The notes: a model not told the origin generated them from the sequence alone. 61,475 nucleotides of DNA from an uncultured Mucilaginibacter sp. (GCA_913775265.1 CAJYJH010000026.1:1-61475), one strand, 5' to 3'; positions 1 through 8,730 are shown, numbered from the stretch's first letter. Translations and numbers: made by a program.

Positions 1-25
1 TCCCTACACGACGCTCTTCCGATCT
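1..25. other. Illumina adapter remnant
   Basis: These bases, ending in GCTCTTCCGATCT, match the 3' end of the Illumina TruSeq universal/read-1 adapter from memory of that oligonucleotide. They are a library artefact at the contig end and not genomic DNA. Real sequence appears to begin at about base 26. Confidence 0.96.
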
Positions 26-26
26 A

Positions 27-329
27 AACTTAAAAAACCAGCCTATTGAAAACGTGATGGTTACCTCCAAAGGTTATGGCGAAAAGGACGGCGAGCAGGT
101 AAAAACTTCGGTGTTACGCCATATGATACCGCAGTTGGACAGTAACAAGTCGGCCCTAATTGAACCGATTGACGAGCAAACCTTTGGACTGAACAACGAA
201 TATTGGGTGAGCTACTACATCGGTAAAGAGATATTTGATAAGAAATTTATCTTCTTACCCGAAAGCATTGTTGAGTCTAATTTTATTAAGCTGCCGGTTG
301 TGAACAAACCGGGTGTAATGATCAGGTAA
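27..329 (+). CDS. C-terminal fragment of an unknown protein
   Basis: The reading frame is open from the first genomic codon to the TAA at 327-329, so this is the 3' end of a gene cut by the contig edge. A GTG at 54 could act as a start, but the frame continues upstream of it into the adapter, and an internal fragment is more likely. About 100 residues remain, with an aromatic stretch around YWVSYYIGKEIF and a final VNKPGVMIR. No catalytic motif, membrane span or known domain is recognisable. A strong terminator follows at 365-400, so the gene ends its transcription unit. Confidence 0.6.
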   Translation, partial: NLKNQPIENVMVTSKGYGEKDGEQVKTSVLRHMIPQLDSNKSALIEPIDEQTFGLNNEYWVSYYIGKEIFDKKFIFLPESIVESNFIKLPVVNKPGVMIR

Positions 330-364
330 AAGTTAAGCTTCGAGCTGATAAAATATTTATTTTG

Positions 365-400
365 AAACCATTGAGTATCTCGCTCAATGGTTTTCTTTTT
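365..400 (+). terminator. Rho-independent terminator
   Basis: AAACCATTGAG (365-375) pairs perfectly with CTCAATGGTTT (383-393) around a 7-nt loop, followed by a T-rich tail to 400. It ends the partial gene at the left edge and separates it from the exonuclease gene. Confidence 0.88.
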
Positions 401-500
401 TAATAATATACCTTTGATATACAAGTGGTGGCAAAAGCTTGTCACTTGATATTTAAAAATTTTACATTATTTTGCAGTAATATTAATAGTCAGGGCAATT

Positions 501-1250
501 ATGCTGGAACATCTGGAATGGAATAATGTGATGGTGATAGATATCGAAACGGTACCGCAGTACCCCAGTTTCGACCAGGTTCCGCATCATATACAGGAGT
601 TGTGGGATAAGAAAACGCAAAAACAACGCCCACCCGATGAAACGCCGGCTGAGTTTTACAAATGCGCCGGTATACAAGCCGAATTTGGCAAAATCATTTG
701 CCTGTCGGCAGGTGCATTCACTAAAGACGGTGATTTCAGGGTAAAATCTTTTGCCTCTCACGATGAAGCATCTCTCCTCCGCAAGTTTTCTGACATGTTA
801 GGCAGGCGTTCGCCAAAACTGATACTTTGCGGGCATAATGCCAAGGAGTTTGATATCCCTTACATCTGTCGCCGCCTGCTAATCAATGGCATTCCGCTGC
901 CGGTACAACTGCACATCTCCGGCAAAAAACCATGGGAAATTTGCCACCTGGACACTATGGAGCTGTGGAAATTCGGCGATTTTAAGAATTACACTTCTCT
1001 TAATTTATTAGCTGCCATATTCGGCATCCCTACGCCAAAAGACGATATTGATGGCAGCCAAGTGGCCCATGTGTATTGGGTTGATAATCAGTTGGAGCGC
1101 ATTTGCACCTATTGCCAAAAAGACGTAATCACTACCGCTCAGGTACTCAAACGCTTTAAAGGTGAGCCATTACTCACCGAAAACCAAATAACTATTGTTG
1201 ATCAGGAACTAAACACCCCAATAAACTTCGGTCCGTTTAACGCCAATTAA
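501..1250 (+). CDS. PolB-like 3'-5' exonuclease (DnaQ fold)
   Basis: A 249-residue protein of the predicted 3'-5' exonuclease family related to the proofreading domain of PolB (PF10108/COG3298 type). The three exonuclease motifs of the RNase H-like fold are visible. ExoI is the DIET of VIDIET near residue 14. ExoII is HNAKEFDIPYICRR near residue 115. ExoIII is YCQKDV near residue 207. The Asp and Glu residues in these motifs would bind the two metal ions. There is no polymerase domain, so it is a stand-alone nuclease, presumably for DNA repair or nucleic-acid turnover; its substrate is not known. The ABC gene begins 33 bp downstream. Confidence 0.85.
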   Translation: MLEHLEWNNVMVIDIETVPQYPSFDQVPHHIQELWDKKTQKQRPPDETPAEFYKCAGIQAEFGKIICLSAGAFTKDGDFRVKSFASHDEASLLRKFSDMLGRRSPKLILCGHNAKEFDIPYICRRLLINGIPLPVQLHISGKKPWEICHLDTMELWKFGDFKNYTSLNLLAAIFGIPTPKDDIDGSQVAHVYWVDNQLERICTYCQKDVITTAQVLKRFKGEPLLTENQITIVDQELNTPINFGPFNAN

Positions 1251-1264
1251 GTATATTGAGCCAC

Positions 1265-1272
1265 TAAGTTTG
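1265..1272 (+). promoter_or_regulatory. -7 promoter box, TAnnTTTG type
   Basis: TAAGTTTG matches the Bacteroidota primary sigma -7 consensus and lies 11 bp upstream of the ABC ATPase ATG at 1284. No clear -33 TTG was found. Confidence 0.4.
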
Positions 1273-1283
1273 CCCGGCGCCGT

Positions 1284-3014
1284 ATGCTTCGAATCTATAA
1301 TCTCAAAGTTCAGTTTCGCTCGTCCAACGGATGGTTTGAGGCGGTAAAGGGCATCTCATTTAGTCTGGCTAAAGGGCAGACTTTGGGTATCGTGGGCGAG
1401 TCCGGCTCCGGCAAATCGGTTACTGCTTTAACCTTGATGCGCTTGCTCGACGAGCAGCACACCCAAATATCAGGCGAAATACTATTCGATAACATTGATT
1501 TAAGGCAGGCATCCGAAAAAGAAATGCAGGCACTGCGTGGCAACCGCATAGCCATGATTTTTCAGGAGCCCATGACCTCGCTTAATCCGGTCATTACCTG
1601 CGGTAAGCAAATAACCGAAGCCATCAGGCTGCATCGGAAGCTAAGCAGAACTCGAGCTAAGCAGGGGGCTATTGCTTTATTTAACGAAGTGCAATTGCCA
1701 CGCCCCGAGGCGATGTTTGATAGCTATCCACATCAGTTATCGGGCGGGCAGCGCCAACGGGTAATCATTGCCATGGCGTTATCCTGCAACCCCGAACTGC
1801 TGATTGCCGATGAGCCTACCACCGCTTTAGACGTCACCGTACAAAAAACAATCATCGATTTACTGCTCAAGCTTAAAGCCGAGCGGCAGATGAGCCTGCT
1901 GTTCATTTCGCACGATTTGGGCGTCATCAGCCAGATAGCTGACGATGTACTGGTAATGTATAAAGGCAACATGGTAGAACAAGCCCCGGTTAAAGATATA
2001 TTTTTGCATCCTAAGCATCCCTATACGCTGGGCTTGCTGGCCTGCCGCCCGTCGGCAACGCATCCACTCAAAAAACTGCCCGTCATCAGCGATTTTATGA
2101 GCGTTGGTAAGCAAGGCGAGCTTAATGCTACCGGTTTAGCCGTCGACAGCATCAAGGAGCAATATGCCTATCCGACTAACGAAGTAGACCAACGCCAACA
2201 AGAACTTTACCGGCAGCCTCCCCTACTCACCGTTAAAAACTTATGCACTTGGTACCCTGTCAAATCCGGCTGGTTCGGTGGGTCAAAGCAATATGTTAAA
2301 GCGGTAGATGACATCAGCTTTGAGGTTTACCCCGGCGAAACGTTAGGATTAGTTGGCGAATCTGGCAGTGGCAAAACAACGCTGGGCCGTAGCATTTTGA
2401 GGCTTATTGAGCCCACTTCGGGCAACATTTCGTTTAAGGGTAATGACCTACTTAAGCCTAATAAGGCCGAACTGAGGCAGATGCGCAAGCAAGTGCAGAT
2501 CATTTTTCAGGATCCTTACTCGTCGTTAAATCCAAGGTTTACCATCGGTCAGTTACTGATGGAACCGATGCAAGTGCATAAGCTTTATAATAATGATGCG
2601 CAACGCAAGCAAAAAGTATTGGAACTTTTGCAACGGGTAAACTTACTGCCCGAGCATTTTAACCGCTACCCCCATGAGTTTTCGGGCGGGCAGCGGCAGC
2701 GGGTAGTTATTGCGCGGGCATTGGCTTTAGAGCCCGAGTTTATCATCTGCGACGAATCGGTTTCGGCGCTGGATGTATCGGTACAGGCACAAATACTTAA
2801 CCTGTTGCGCGATTTGCAGCAGGATCTAGGGCTGACTTATATTTTCATTTCGCACGATTTGTCGGTCATCAGGCATATATCAGACCGCATCATGGTCATC
2901 AATAAAGGCCGTATGGAAGAGATCGCCGAACCTGATGCCTTATTTAATCACCCTAAAACCGCTTATACCCAAAAACTGATTGCTTCTATTCCGCAAATCA
3001 GCATCACTCATTAA
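1284..3014 (+). CDS. Fused dipeptide-type ABC ATPase (two domains)
   Basis: A 576-residue protein with two complete ABC ATPase domains in tandem, equivalent to DppD and DppF/OppD and OppF joined together (also the YejF and GsiA arrangement). The first domain (about 1-265) has Walker A GESGSGKS, signature LSGGQRQRV and Walker B LLIADEPT. The second (about 315-565) has GESGSGKTT, FSGGQRQRV and IICDES. The loops after the first domain carry the HPYT motif typical of oligopeptide transporters. It would power uptake, or possibly export, of peptides or other small solutes at the inner membrane. No permease or binding-protein gene lies beside it, so the partner subunits must be encoded elsewhere. 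Confidence 0.92.
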   Translation: MLRIYNLKVQFRSSNGWFEAVKGISFSLAKGQTLGIVGESGSGKSVTALTLMRLLDEQHTQISGEILFDNIDLRQASEKEMQALRGNRIAMIFQEPMTSLNPVITCGKQITEAIRLHRKLSRTRAKQGAIALFNEVQLPRPEAMFDSYPHQLSGGQRQRVIIAMALSCNPELLIADEPTTALDVTVQKTIIDLLLKLKAERQMSLLFISHDLGVISQIADDVLVMYKGNMVEQAPVKDIFLHPKHPYTLGLLACRPSATHPLKKLPVISDFMSVGKQGELNATGLAVDSIKEQYAYPTNEVDQRQQELYRQPPLLTVKNLCTWYPVKSGWFGGSKQYVKAVDDISFEVYPGETLGLVGESGSGKTTLGRSILRLIEPTSGNISFKGNDLLKPNKAELRQMRKQVQIIFQDPYSSLNPRFTIGQLLMEPMQVHKLYNNDAQRKQKVLELLQRVNLLPEHFNRYPHEFSGGQRQRVVIARALALEPEFIICDESVSALDVSVQAQILNLLRDLQQDLGLTYIFISHDLSVIRHISDRIMVINKGRMEEIAEPDALFNHPKTAYTQKLIASIPQISITH

Positions 3015-3116
3015 TTTACTCAACTTTATACCACTCTGTTTGTTAAGTAGATACTCATCAGCCGCACACATAACTTTACAAGCGTTGTGTATATTAGCGG
3101 CATTACCTATTGCTAA

Positions 3117-5255
3117 ATGGCTAAAAAGAAAAATATTAATAATTCTGTTAAACAAGTACTCACCCAGTTGGTGCTGGATGTATTTGAACAGAACGCACGC
3201 GAAGCACTGAATTACAAACAGGTATCCTCCAAACTGAACATACGCGAGCCCGAATCGCGCGAAACTATACTGGAAATTTTAAAAGACGAAGCACGCAACA
3301 ATGTTTTGCAGGAGATATCGCCCGGCAAGTTCAAAGTGCTCGAGTTAAAAACTTTTGTCGAAGGACGGGTAGACATGACCAACGACGGCTCAGCCTTTAT
3401 TGTGACCGACGACGAATTTGAAAACGACATTTATGTTGCCCCTCGTAAAGTGCGCACTGCCCTTAACGGCGACCGCGTAAAGGTGTATGTATACGCTAAA
3501 AATAAGGGTAAACGTAAAGAGGGCGAAGTGGTAGAAATACTGCAACGCGCCAAAATGGAATTTACCGGCATCGTGAAGCTGTCCGAAAGGTTTGCCTTTT
3601 TTATTCCCGACGACCGCAAGATGCTGCACGACATCTTTATTCCGTTAGGCGACTTAAACGGCGCCAAAAACGGGGTAAAAGCTATTGCCGAAATTACCGA
3701 CTGGCCACCACAGGCCAAAAACCCGATAGGCCGGGTAAAAACCATTTTGGGTACCCAAGGCGAGAATGATACCGAAATGAACGCTATCCTGGCCGAATAC
3801 GGTTTCCCATTGTCGTTCCCTCCTGAGGTAGAACGCGAGGCAGAAGCTATTCCGGACACAATTTCGGAAGAAGAAATCAGCAAACGTCGCGATTTTAGGG
3901 ATACGCTGACCATTACCATTGACCCTTTTGACGCTAAGGACTTTGATGATGCCATATCTTACAAAAAGCTGGACAACGGCAATTTTGAGATTGGTGTGCA
4001 CATTGCCGACGTGGCGCATTACATCATACCCGACTCAGCCTTAGATAAAGAAGCTTTTGAGCGTGGCACCTCGGTTTACCTGGTAGACCGCGTAATCCCG
4101 ATGCTGCCCGAGCGTTTGTCGAACGGGTTATGCTCGCTTCGCCCGCACGAGGACAAGCTGTGTTTTGCTGCCGTGTTTGAAATGGATGAATCAGGCAAAG
4201 TGCTCGACCAGTGGTTTGGCAAAACCATCATCCACTCCAACCGCCGCTTTACTTACGAGGAAGTGCAGGAAGTGATTGAAACCAGCCAAGGTGAATATGT
4301 AGAAGAAATACAGCAACTTAATGCCATTGCCTATAAATTGCGCGAAGCCAAATTTAAAAACGGTGCCATCAGTTTTGAAAGCACCGAGGTTAAATTTAAG
4401 CTTGATGAGCAGGGCAAACCGGTAGGCGTATATGTAAAAGAGCGTAAAGATGCGCACAAGCTTATTGAAGACTTTATGTTGCTGGCCAACCGTAAAGTGG
4501 CCGAATTTGTGAGCAAAAAAGGCAAGGGTAAAAAGAAATTTACCTTTGTTTACCGTGCACATGATGCGCCTAACCCCGAAACCTTAGGCAACTTTGCGCA
4601 GTTTGCAGCCCGGTTTGGTTATAAAATCAGCATGAAATCTGACCGGGACATTGCCCGTTCTCTAAACCATTTGATGCATGATGTAGAAGGTAAAAAAGAG
4701 CAAAACGTATTAACTCAACTCGCCATCCGTTCAATGGCTAAGGCAGTTTACACTACCAAAAGCAGCAGCCACTACGGTTTGGCATTTGACCATTATACGC
4801 ATTTTACCTCGCCTATACGCCGTTACCCGGATGTAATGGTGCATCGCTTACTATTCCACTACCTCAATGGTGGCGAGTCGGCCAATGCCGAGCATTATGA
4901 GGTTTTGTGTAAGCACAGCTCGGACATGGAAAAGAAAGCTGCCGATGCCGAACGCTCATCGGTTAAGTATAAACAAGCGGAATTTTTACAGGATAATATT
5001 GGCACCGAATACAATGGCGTGATATCGGGTGTAACCGAATGGGGTATGTACGTGCAAATTATTGAGAATAATTGCGAGGGAATGGTACGATTACGTGATA
5101 TATCGGACGACTTTTATACCTTAGACGAGAAAAACTACGCCATTATCGGTCAGCGGAAAAAGAAAGTGTACCAGTTAGGTGACGAAGTCCGGATTAAGGT
5201 TAAAAACGTAGATCTAACTAAAAAGCAAATTGACTTTTCGCTGGTGCTGGATTAA
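3117..5255 (+). CDS. rnr: Ribonuclease R
   Basis: A 712-residue RNase II/R family 3'-5' exoribonuclease that degrades structured RNA to short oligomers. From the N-terminus there is a winged-helix-like region, two cold-shock RNA-binding domains (about 75-240), the catalytic RNB domain (about 250-580) and a C-terminal S1 domain (about 630-712). The RNB active site is seen as IDPFDAKDFDDA, with the closely spaced Asp residues that bind Mg2+. The Lys-rich C-terminal tail of enterobacterial RNase R is missing; instead a Lys-rich run sits at the N-terminus. The start is the ATG directly before AKKKN. The polyprenyl synthase gene follows 21 bp downstream and is probably co-transcribed. Confidence 0.95.
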   Translation: MAKKKNINNSVKQVLTQLVLDVFEQNAREALNYKQVSSKLNIREPESRETILEILKDEARNNVLQEISPGKFKVLELKTFVEGRVDMTNDGSAFIVTDDEFENDIYVAPRKVRTALNGDRVKVYVYAKNKGKRKEGEVVEILQRAKMEFTGIVKLSERFAFFIPDDRKMLHDIFIPLGDLNGAKNGVKAIAEITDWPPQAKNPIGRVKTILGTQGENDTEMNAILAEYGFPLSFPPEVEREAEAIPDTISEEEISKRRDFRDTLTITIDPFDAKDFDDAISYKKLDNGNFEIGVHIADVAHYIIPDSALDKEAFERGTSVYLVDRVIPMLPERLSNGLCSLRPHEDKLCFAAVFEMDESGKVLDQWFGKTIIHSNRRFTYEEVQEVIETSQGEYVEEIQQLNAIAYKLREAKFKNGAISFESTEVKFKLDEQGKPVGVYVKERKDAHKLIEDFMLLANRKVAEFVSKKGKGKKKFTFVYRAHDAPNPETLGNFAQFAARFGYKISMKSDRDIARSLNHLMHDVEGKKEQNVLTQLAIRSMAKAVYTTKSSSHYGLAFDHYTHFTSPIRRYPDVMVHRLLFHYLNGGESANAEHYEVLCKHSSDMEKKAADAERSSVKYKQAEFLQDNIGTEYNGVISGVTEWGMYVQIIENNCEGMVRLRDISDDFYTLDEKNYAIIGQRKKKVYQLGDEVRIKVKNVDLTKKQIDFSLVLD

Positions 5256-5276
5256 CCAGACTGCCGGCCTACTTAT

Positions 5277-6251
5277 ATGAATAAACTACAAGATTTACAG
5301 TTGCTGATTGAACAAGCAGTCAGCAACTTAGAATACCCTGCCTCTCCTGCCGAATTATACGAGCCCATCACTTACATCTTGTCTGTTGGCGGCAAACGTA
5401 TGCGCCCTGCACTGCTACTGATGGCCTGCGACTTGTTTGGCGGCAACGTAGAAGCTGCACTAAACCCAGCATTGGCCATTGAGGTGTTTCATAACTTTAC
5501 TTTGGTGCATGATGACATTATGGACAATGCTCCCTTGCGCCGTGGCAAAGCTACCGTACACGAAAAATGGAACACCAATATAGGCATCCTGTCGGGCGAT
5601 GTAATGCTGGTAGAAGCTTACAAGCTAATGATGCAGGTAGAAACACCGATACTGCGTAACGTGCTTACTATATTCAGCAATACAGCCGTCGGCGTTTGCG
5701 AAGGTCAGCAGATGGATATGAACTTTGAGTTGCAAAACGAAGTGGCTATTGATGACTATCTGACCATGATCACACTTAAAACAGCAGTGTTACTGGGCGG
5801 AGCGTTAAAGATTGGTGCACTGATTGGCGGCGCTGGTGATACTGACGCCGACTTGCTCTGCACTTTTGGTGAACAGTTAGGCACGGCTTTCCAATTGCAG
5901 GATGATATCCTGGACGTTTACGGCGACCCTGATAAATTTGGCAAGCAGGTAGGTGGCGATATCATTTCTAACAAGAAAACTTTTTTGCTCATCAAAGCTT
6001 TAGAACTGGCCGAAGGCGAGGATAAACAAGAGCTAAACCACTGGCTGCAGGCTATTGATTTTGACAACGCTGAAAAGGTTAATGCCATTACCAATCTATA
6101 TAATCAGTTAGAAGTGAGAAAGTACGCAGAAAAGGCTATGCAAACCTTTGCCGAGAAGGCTTTCGAGGCTCTGAATCTGTTGAGTTTACCTGAGGAGAGA
6201 AAACAATACTTGCGGAACTTTGCCGATAGCTTGTTGATCAGAGAGAAGTAA
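5277..6251 (+). CDS. Polyprenyl diphosphate synthase, trans type
   Basis: A 324-residue trans-isoprenyl diphosphate synthase that condenses isopentenyl diphosphate onto an allylic primer. The first Asp-rich motif DDIMD is at residues 79-83 and the second, DDILD, is at 219-223. The GKRMRPAL substrate-binding stretch is near residue 39. The residue five positions before the first motif is Phe74, a bulky residue that in short-chain enzymes limits product length; long-chain synthases such as IspB have a small residue there. A C20-type product is therefore possible. The menaquinone side-chain synthase role usually assigned to this family cannot be excluded. Confidence 0.88.
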   Translation: MNKLQDLQLLIEQAVSNLEYPASPAELYEPITYILSVGGKRMRPALLLMACDLFGGNVEAALNPALAIEVFHNFTLVHDDIMDNAPLRRGKATVHEKWNTNIGILSGDVMLVEAYKLMMQVETPILRNVLTIFSNTAVGVCEGQQMDMNFELQNEVAIDDYLTMITLKTAVLLGGALKIGALIGGAGDTDADLLCTFGEQLGTAFQLQDDILDVYGDPDKFGKQVGGDIISNKKTFLLIKALELAEGEDKQELNHWLQAIDFDNAEKVNAITNLYNQLEVRKYAEKAMQTFAEKAFEALNLLSLPEERKQYLRNFADSLLIREK

Positions 6252-6433
6252 GCAGACATCTACCGACTTTATGTAATAATATATCAAAAAAAAGTGGATA
6301 AAAAGCTAAAAAACAGCAACATTTTCTAGGGATATCTATGATGGATTGGTATCGATGTAAAGGCTTAAAAGTAAGATGTGCGCCATTAAGCGCGCTGGGA
6401 AAACTCATTTACAAAGAATTAATATAAATCTAT

Positions 6434-6856
6434 ATGTCAAATTACCCTCAAGTAAAAGACAATAATTTGGTAGGTACCTATCCAGCACTCGTTAAGTCTG
6501 GTGGAGGATATGTGTGGGATGAGGTATTAGAATATAGAGTTTGGTGCTCTCCTCGTAATGGAGCACCTGACACTGAAGACGGAGATGATTACTATTATGT
6601 TTTCGAAAATTATAACGAAGCACTCGAGTTTTCAAAAGACACTGATGGTGCAGAAGAACCAATAGCTCTTATCCTACAAGAGGAGTATATTGCTGAACCT
6701 TCTCCTGGAGAATATAGGCATGTGAAGGAACAACGGATGACAGAATGGCCCGTAGAATTCTTAAGTCGTCCTAAAAGGGCTGTAAATACCATTCCAAACT
6801 TTTTATCACCAGATGCTCCTCCGAACAAATTGGATATATTACGTGGCCTTGCCTGA
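6434..6856 (+). CDS. Conserved protein of unknown function
   Basis: A 140-residue soluble, acidic protein. I recognise the overall pattern (NNLVGTYPALVKSGGG near the start, EEPIALILQEEYI in the middle, LSPDAPPNKLDILRGLA at the end) as a widely distributed family that databases sometimes label a GCN5-type acetyltransferase. I see no acetyl-CoA-binding motif to support that label. There is no signal peptide or membrane span. It stands alone in an AT-rich stretch between two housekeeping blocks, and its codons look richer in A/T than those of rnr or the prenyl synthase. This suggests later acquisition, but that is an impression by eye. Confidence 0.75.
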   Translation: MSNYPQVKDNNLVGTYPALVKSGGGYVWDEVLEYRVWCSPRNGAPDTEDGDDYYYVFENYNEALEFSKDTDGAEEPIALILQEEYIAEPSPGEYRHVKEQRMTEWPVEFLSRPKRAVNTIPNFLSPDAPPNKLDILRGLA

Positions 6857-7244
6857 TATACTAACATATAATAATTTAAGCAAACCTTGTGAGAAAGGAG
6901 ACATTAATTTTTCTGACTGTTTTAGTGAAGGCTTTAGTGATTATTTAAGCTTCAATCTTGAGTGCGATATACATTATAATAAAAACGGCCACTGTCTATC
7001 TTGAAACTAAATGGGTTTGCTAGCTGCTTAATTATAATAATAACCGTCAGACTATTCGATTAGCCTCATCTCTGTTTATTAGAACTTTTGACAATTAATG
7101 CATAAATTTCATGTCCACGACCCAAGGTAAGAACTTATTGTCAATTATAGGCAGCAACTTGTTCGCCAAATCTGTTAAAATATACGAAATTGCTTAAAAC
7201 TGATAAAACATTTTTTATTTAAAGTTCAAGAATTAACAATAAAC
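6857..7244. other. AT-rich intergenic stretch, no gene seen
   Basis: About 390 bases without a convincing gene. A 63-codon frame running out of the upstream gene has no homology I recognise and is probably chance. A GAGAAAGGAG sequence near 6890 resembles a ribosome-binding site but has no ATG at a suitable distance. No RNA fold stands out apart from the terminator that follows. Confidence 0.5.
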
Positions 7245-7285
7245 AGAAAAGCCGTCTCATAATTTACTTATGAGACGGCTTTTCT
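7245..7285 (-). terminator. Long perfect hairpin terminator of rplU-rpmA
   Basis: AGAAAAGCCGTCTCATAA (7245-7262) and its exact complement (7268-7285) form an 18-bp stem with a 5-nt loop. A-rich and T-rich arms on both sides let it work in both directions. It lies 23 bp beyond the rpmA stop. Confidence 0.9.
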
Positions 7286-7307
7286 ATTATAATAGCTAAC
7301 TGAGAAA

Positions 7308-7718
7308 TTACTCAGCTACAACTTCTTCGCCTTCAGTAGCAGTTTCAGCTTTAGGGGCCTCTTCTGCAGGGGCAGCAGCTTTAGCTTTACCGTTAGCAGG
7401 TTTAGCAGCAGCTTCTGTTTGTACGTTTACTACCGGTTTAGCTTCAACAGCTACTTCAGCAGTTTCGTAAGGTAACACTGATACGTATGAACGGTTGTCA
7501 GCTTTTTTTCTGAATACAACCTGACCGTCGATTAAAGCGAATAAGGTATGGTCGCGGCCAATACCTACGTTAAGACCTGGGTTGTGTGGGGTACCACGCT
7601 GACGAACGATGATGTTACCTGCAATAGCTGGCTGACCACCGAAAATCTTGATACCTAAACGTTTGCTATGCGATTCGCGGCCGTTTTTGGAACTACCCGC
7701 ACCTTTTTTGTGAGCCAT
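7308..7718 (-). CDS. rpmA: 50S ribosomal protein L27 with acidic tail
   Basis: Residues 1-84 are a typical L27, beginning [16 protein letters not shown] and containing [19 protein letters not shown]27 sits at the peptidyl-transferase centre of the large subunit. The usual length is about 85-90 residues, whereas this protein has 136. The extra 50 or so residues are an Ala/Glu/Lys/Val-rich, low-complexity and probably disordered tail ending EGEEVVAE. The N-terminus begins directly with the mature AHKKG sequence and lacks the cleaved N-terminal extension known from Firmicutes. It follows rplU by 46 bp, in the standard L21-L27 operon order. Confidence 0.96.
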   Translation of the reverse strand: MAHKKGAGSSKNGRESHSKRLGIKIFGGQPAIAGNIIVRQRGTPHNPGLNVGIGRDHTLFALIDGQVVFRKKADNRSYVSVLPYETAEVAVEAKPVVNVQTEAAAKPANGKAKAAAPAEEAPKAETATEGEEVVAE

Positions 7719-7764
7719 GTTTTAATATTTTATCAAAGCTTTTGGCTTTGCGTTAAACCTTCAA

Positions 7765-8073
7765 TTATAATGTAATGCCTGTGATGGCTATTTTAGTGAA
7801 TTGCTGACGGTGACCGTTTTTCTTTTTGTAACCTTTTCTTCTTTTCTTTTTGAAAACAAGAACTTTTTCACCTTTTACATGAGACACTATTGTTGCTGAT
7901 ACTTTAGCACCTTGCAAAGCGCTACCTAACGAGAATTTACCTTCGTTTTCAGCTAACAATACTTTGTCAAATTCAATACTAGCGCCTTCATCTCCCTGTA
8001 AGCGGTGTACAAAGATTTGCTGGTCTTTTGCAACTTTGAATTGCTGTCCGGCTATATCTACTATTGCGTACAT
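7765..8073 (-). CDS. rplU: 50S ribosomal protein L21
   Basis: A 102-residue L21 with the family start [14 protein letters not shown] and the basic C-terminal region [19 protein letters not shown] that contacts 23S rRNA. The length is normal. It is the first gene of the rplU-rpmA operon. A -7 promoter box at 8109-8116 lies 35 bp upstream. Confidence 0.97.
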   Translation of the reverse strand: MYAIVDIAGQQFKVAKDQQIFVHRLQGDEGASIEFDKVLLAENEGKFSLGSALQGAKVSATIVSHVKGEKVLVFKKKRRKGYKKKNGHRQQFTKIAITGITL

Positions 8074-8108
8074 TGTTTGTTAATTAAATTGTTTAAAAAT
8101 TTGAGGTG

Positions 8109-8116
8109 CAAATATA
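8109..8116 (-). promoter_or_regulatory. rplU promoter (-7 box with -33 TTG)
   Basis: On the minus strand the box reads TATATTTG, preceded after 20 nt by a TTG (complement of 8137-8139). Both elements and the spacing fit the Bacteroidota primary sigma consensus. The transcript would have a leader of roughly 30 nt before rplU. Confidence 0.65.
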
Positions 8117-8180
8117 AGCATCATCTTACAAATTAGCAATACCGCTTTACTTTATAATTTGACTGCTTTTAATGCACTAA

Positions 8181-8687
8181 TTACTTCTTCATTTGCTCCT
8201 CGCGCTCGTCAAGCTTCATTTGTATTTCTTTGATCAAACGTTGGTTAGCATCTTTTAAATTCGGATCGCCGGCAAAAGAGGCATCAAAGAGCACCTTTTT
8301 GGTTTTTCCTTTATACACAAACTCCATCAAATACTTAGGCGCTTTGTCTTTACTTCCGGTAAACCCGTCCCCTTCTTCTTTCTCCGGAAAATTCCAAAAA
8401 CCTAAGTCGGCCGCTTTGCGGTGCAAGTACAACAGGTCATCTTTAGTAAGGTGCAACTCCATATTTTTGATGGCGCCATTACGGGTTACATATTGGTAAG
8501 CGCCCGTTCTGGAATCGTATTTATTTTTAAGCGTATCGCCTGTGCCGTACTCAAAACGCATGTATTTAAAATCAGAAAAGCGGTAAGGCGCATTTTTGAT
8601 CATCATGCCATAGTAGTAAGCGCAGTACAGCAAAATGGGCACTACGATGGTAAGTGCAAAAAATATCTTTTTGGTTTTATCAGACAT
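8181..8687 (-). CDS. Uncharacterised single-span membrane protein
   Basis: A 168-residue protein with one N-terminal hydrophobic helix (about residues 8-28, IFFALTIVVPILLYCAYYYG). A hydrophilic domain follows, probably facing the periplasm. This domain contains a YVTRNGAIKNMELHL stretch and ends in a charged helix LDEREEQMKK. I do not recognise the family. It is transcribed away from the symporter region, and a short tandem repeat (8693-8730) lies directly upstream of the start. Confidence 0.7.
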   Translation of the reverse strand: MSDKTKKIFFALTIVVPILLYCAYYYGMMIKNAPYRFSDFKYMRFEYGTGDTLKNKYDSRTGAYQYVTRNGAIKNMELHLTKDDLLYLHRKAADLGFWNFPEKEEGDGFTGSKDKAPKYLMEFVYKGKTKKVLFDASFAGDPNLKDANQRLIKEIQMKLDEREEQMKK

Positions 8688-8692
8688 GGGGA

Positions 8693-8730
8693 GCTAATGA
8701 GTGAATGAATGAATGATAGAATGAGTGAAT
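8693..8730. repeat. Short GAATGA/GAGTGA repeat tract
   Basis: The tract has repeated GAATGA and GAGTGA units directly upstream of the small membrane-protein gene. Its last 20 bases (8711-8730) match 22940-22959 at 19 of 20 positions. GCTAATGAGTGAA at 8693-8705 recurs inverted at 23182-23194. Confidence 0.7.

Noticed and set aside
3431..3955. 174-codon frame antisense to rnr
   Set aside because: Lies wholly inside the conserved RNase R gene on the other strand; its composition (Ser- and Ile-rich) is what the complement of this gene would give.
6813..7004. 63-codon frame overlapping the end of the 6434-6856 gene
   Set aside because: Overlaps a better-supported gene in another frame, lacks a ribosome-binding site or promoter box, and shows no recognisable pattern.
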